Below the pieces are notes generated by a model that ran no database searches, had not been told where the DNA came from, and saw only the letters and a list, made by a program, of their open reading frames with translations. Below, piece after piece: positions 14,595 through 15,733 of a stretch of DNA of 15,733 nt. The position numbers and the translations under genes were made by a program. The first letter of the stretch is position 1. The number at the start of each line of letters is the position of its first letter. The stretch is from DAIDKA01 sp049792815 (GTDB lineage Bacteria; Pseudomonadota; Gammaproteobacteria; Steroidobacterales; Steroidobacteraceae): assembly GCA_049792815.1 (NCBI GenBank), contig JBARBG010000158.1:1-15733 (forward strand). Direction: 5' to 3'.

Positions 14595-15385
14595 TATCCT
14601 GTCCTTGTCGGGTGCTGCACTGCGGCGCCGCTCGGAACGTGGCGCCCGACCCGGCAGAAGAAGTCCATGCGCACGACCCGCGGCGTCGTCGGATCACCCC
14701 ATGCCGACTCAAGTTCGCCAATGAATGTGTCAAAAAAAGCGGCGCCGTTGGCATCGATGCAGCGACGGGTCGCCGACCAGGTGCCGAGGTAGGCGCTGAA
14801 CTGCCACAGATTCCACGTCATCTGCATGGCGATCTGCGGCGGCATGAGCTCCTGGAACGGAAAGGGGATGGTGGCATAGGCGTCCCAGGCGATCTGGTTC
14901 TGGGGAGCCCAGTGGCCCTTGATGACGCGCAACAGCCGCGTCGCGACGATGGCATCCAACTCTTCGGACAGGAAGGGGGTGGTATAGGTCCACGCGGCGA
15001 AGATGCCGCCCGGGCGCAGTACCCGGTGCACTTCCGGCCAGAATTCATTGAGGTCAAACCAATGCAGTGCCTGCGCCACGGTGACCAGGTTGAAGCAGCG
15101 ATCGGAAAAACCGGTGCGCTCCGCGGGCTGTACCGAGTAGCGGACCCGCTCATGAGGCACGGCATTGGCAATCTGCTGCGCCGAGACGTCCGTGGCATCG
15201 ACCTGCGCAAACCACTCGGCGAGCGCCACCGCGGCCTGGCCGGAGCCGGTACCGCAATCCCAAACCCGGTGCGTGTCGGCGCAAAGTCCGACGAGGTACT
15301 GGAACACCGCGCGCGGATAGTGCGGGCGCGCGGCGGCGTATTCATCGGACTTTGCGCTGAAGAGCTCACGCGTATCGATGGTCAG
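14594..15385 (-). CDS. Class I SAM-dependent methyltransferase, start uncertain
   Basis: Rossmann-fold methyltransferase. Motif I is VWDCGTGSGQAAVALAEW (SAM binding), followed by DATDVSAQQIANA, the QALHWFDLNEFWPEVHRVL helix region and RPGGIFAAWTY. Its substrate is unknown. The only standard start nearby is GTG 15307, but the frame carries the family-typical LFSAKSDEYAAARPHYPRAVFQYL-type N-terminus upstream of it, so I extend the gene to CTG 15385. Two codons before that is an in-frame TGA (15389-15391), and a TAATG-type ATG at 15415 overlapping the upstream stop lies in the same frame beyond it. The gene may therefore use CTG, carry a frameshift near ATG 15389, or be damaged. It is followed by the cupin gene through a one-base overlap. 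Confidence 0.82.
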   Translation of the reverse strand: MTIDTRELFSAKSDEYAAARPHYPRAVFQYLVGLCADTHRVWDCGTGSGQAAVALAEWFAQVDATDVSAQQIANAVPHERVRYSVQPAERTGFSDRCFNLVTVAQALHWFDLNEFWPEVHRVLRPGGIFAAWTYTTPFLSEELDAIVATRLLRVIKGHWAPQNQIAWDAYATIPFPFQELMPPQIAMQMTWNLWQFSAYLGTWSATRRCIDANGAAFFDTFIGELESAWGDPTTPRVVRMDFFCRVGRHVPSGAAVQHPTRTG

Positions 15386-15414
15386 ACATCACCCATGGGG
15401 GCAGTTACGGGGCA

Positions 15415-15733
15415 TTAGATTCCCTGAATGTCCCGCGTCTGAGTCGCCCGGCGATGCTTGATCTCCTGCACATAGATCGGCGAGCGGTACACGTTGTTGT
15501 TGATCAACGAAGCCGGCAGCGGCTTGAACGGGTTCATCGACTCCAACAGCGCATTGCAGCGGGCCTCGCACCCAAGGCGATATTCCGGCTCCGCAACGAT
15601 GTACAAATCGTTGTTGAGCATCCCGTCCAGCACGAAGCGGGCCGCGACCATCGGATCCATGGGCCGTACGGCAGCCGGGGCCAGGTCTGCCGGCGGCGCG
15701 GGACGCGGCGGCCGCGCCGGGCGCGGACCGCTC
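15415..15733 (-). CDS. Probable short-chain dehydrogenase/reductase, C-terminal part only
   Basis: Partial gene entering from the right edge; 106 codons are visible with a TAA at 15415-15417, and the true start lies outside the window. The last ~80 residues, with DPMVAARFVLDGMLNNDLYI and EPEYRLGCEARCNALLE, resemble the C-terminal end of bacterial SDR proteins, in which a valine/leucine helix and an N-N-x-L-Y-I strand follow the substrate loop. Before it lies a Pro/Ala/Arg-rich stretch that may be a low-complexity insertion. The catalytic Tyr-x3-Lys and the NAD(P) motif would be outside the window, so the call rests on the C-terminus only. It is the first visible gene of the minus-strand block. 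Confidence 0.55.
   Translation of the reverse strand, partial: SGPRPARPPRPAPPADLAPAAVRPMDPMVAARFVLDGMLNNDLYIVAEPEYRLGCEARCNALLESMNPFKPLPASLINNNVYRSPIYVQEIKHRRATQTRDIQGI

Noticed and set aside
15389..15391. In-frame TGA read as selenocysteine in the methyltransferase
   Set aside because: The TGA lies in a non-conserved leader, away from any catalytic site, and I saw no SECIS-like hairpin; a start-site problem is the simpler explanation.

Overview
The window looks like chromosomal DNA of a GC-rich, flagellated Gram-negative bacterium. A complete minCDE locus, a sigma-28-type promoter in front of motAB, a bacterioferritin/Bfd pair with a Fur-like box, and several lipoproteins and signal peptides all point to a gammaproteobacterium. 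A Xanthomonadales/Nevskiales/Steroidobacter-like lineage is my inference and was not tested. Genes are closely packed: no gene-free stretch exceeds about 135 bases, and I saw no tRNA, rRNA, CRISPR array, insertion sequence or phage gene.

Layout. (1) 1-1979, minus strand: motA then motB, the stator of the flagellar motor, behind a good sigma-28 promoter; motB runs off the left edge. (2) 2037-6000, plus strand: three exported products in a row, namely a class A acid phosphatase-like (PAP2) lipoprotein, a DUF8021/SnoaL-like lipoprotein, and a family 3 glycoside hydrolase. (3) 5994-7711: a pirin gene on the minus strand and a divergent LysR regulator sharing an AT-rich control region with 11-bp palindromes. 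(4) 7715-9565: an unrecognised exported protein (minus) and a divergent AI-2E/PerM-family membrane protein (plus). (5) 9666-11514: minC-minD-minE, the division-site selection system. (6) 11529-12369, minus strand: bfd then bfr, iron storage and release, with a promoter overlapping a Fur-like box. (7) 12397-15733, minus strand: six tightly packed genes, namely the C-terminal end of a probable short-chain dehydrogenase, a class I methyltransferase, a cupin, a VOC-MmcQ/YjbR fusion, a GNAT acetyltransferase and a VOC protein. Overlaps and short gaps suggest one transcript.

Most of the window is ordinary housekeeping and small-enzyme content. The points most worth a second look are the methyltransferase, whose conserved N-terminus reads upstream of every standard start codon and meets an in-frame TGA; the VOC-MmcQ/YjbR fusion; the palindrome-rich pirin/LysR control region with a tiny upstream ORF overlapping the regulator start; and the secreted phosphatase-DUF8021-GH3 trio, in which the GH3 gene has visibly lower GC. 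I did not find convincing evidence for a wholly new system.
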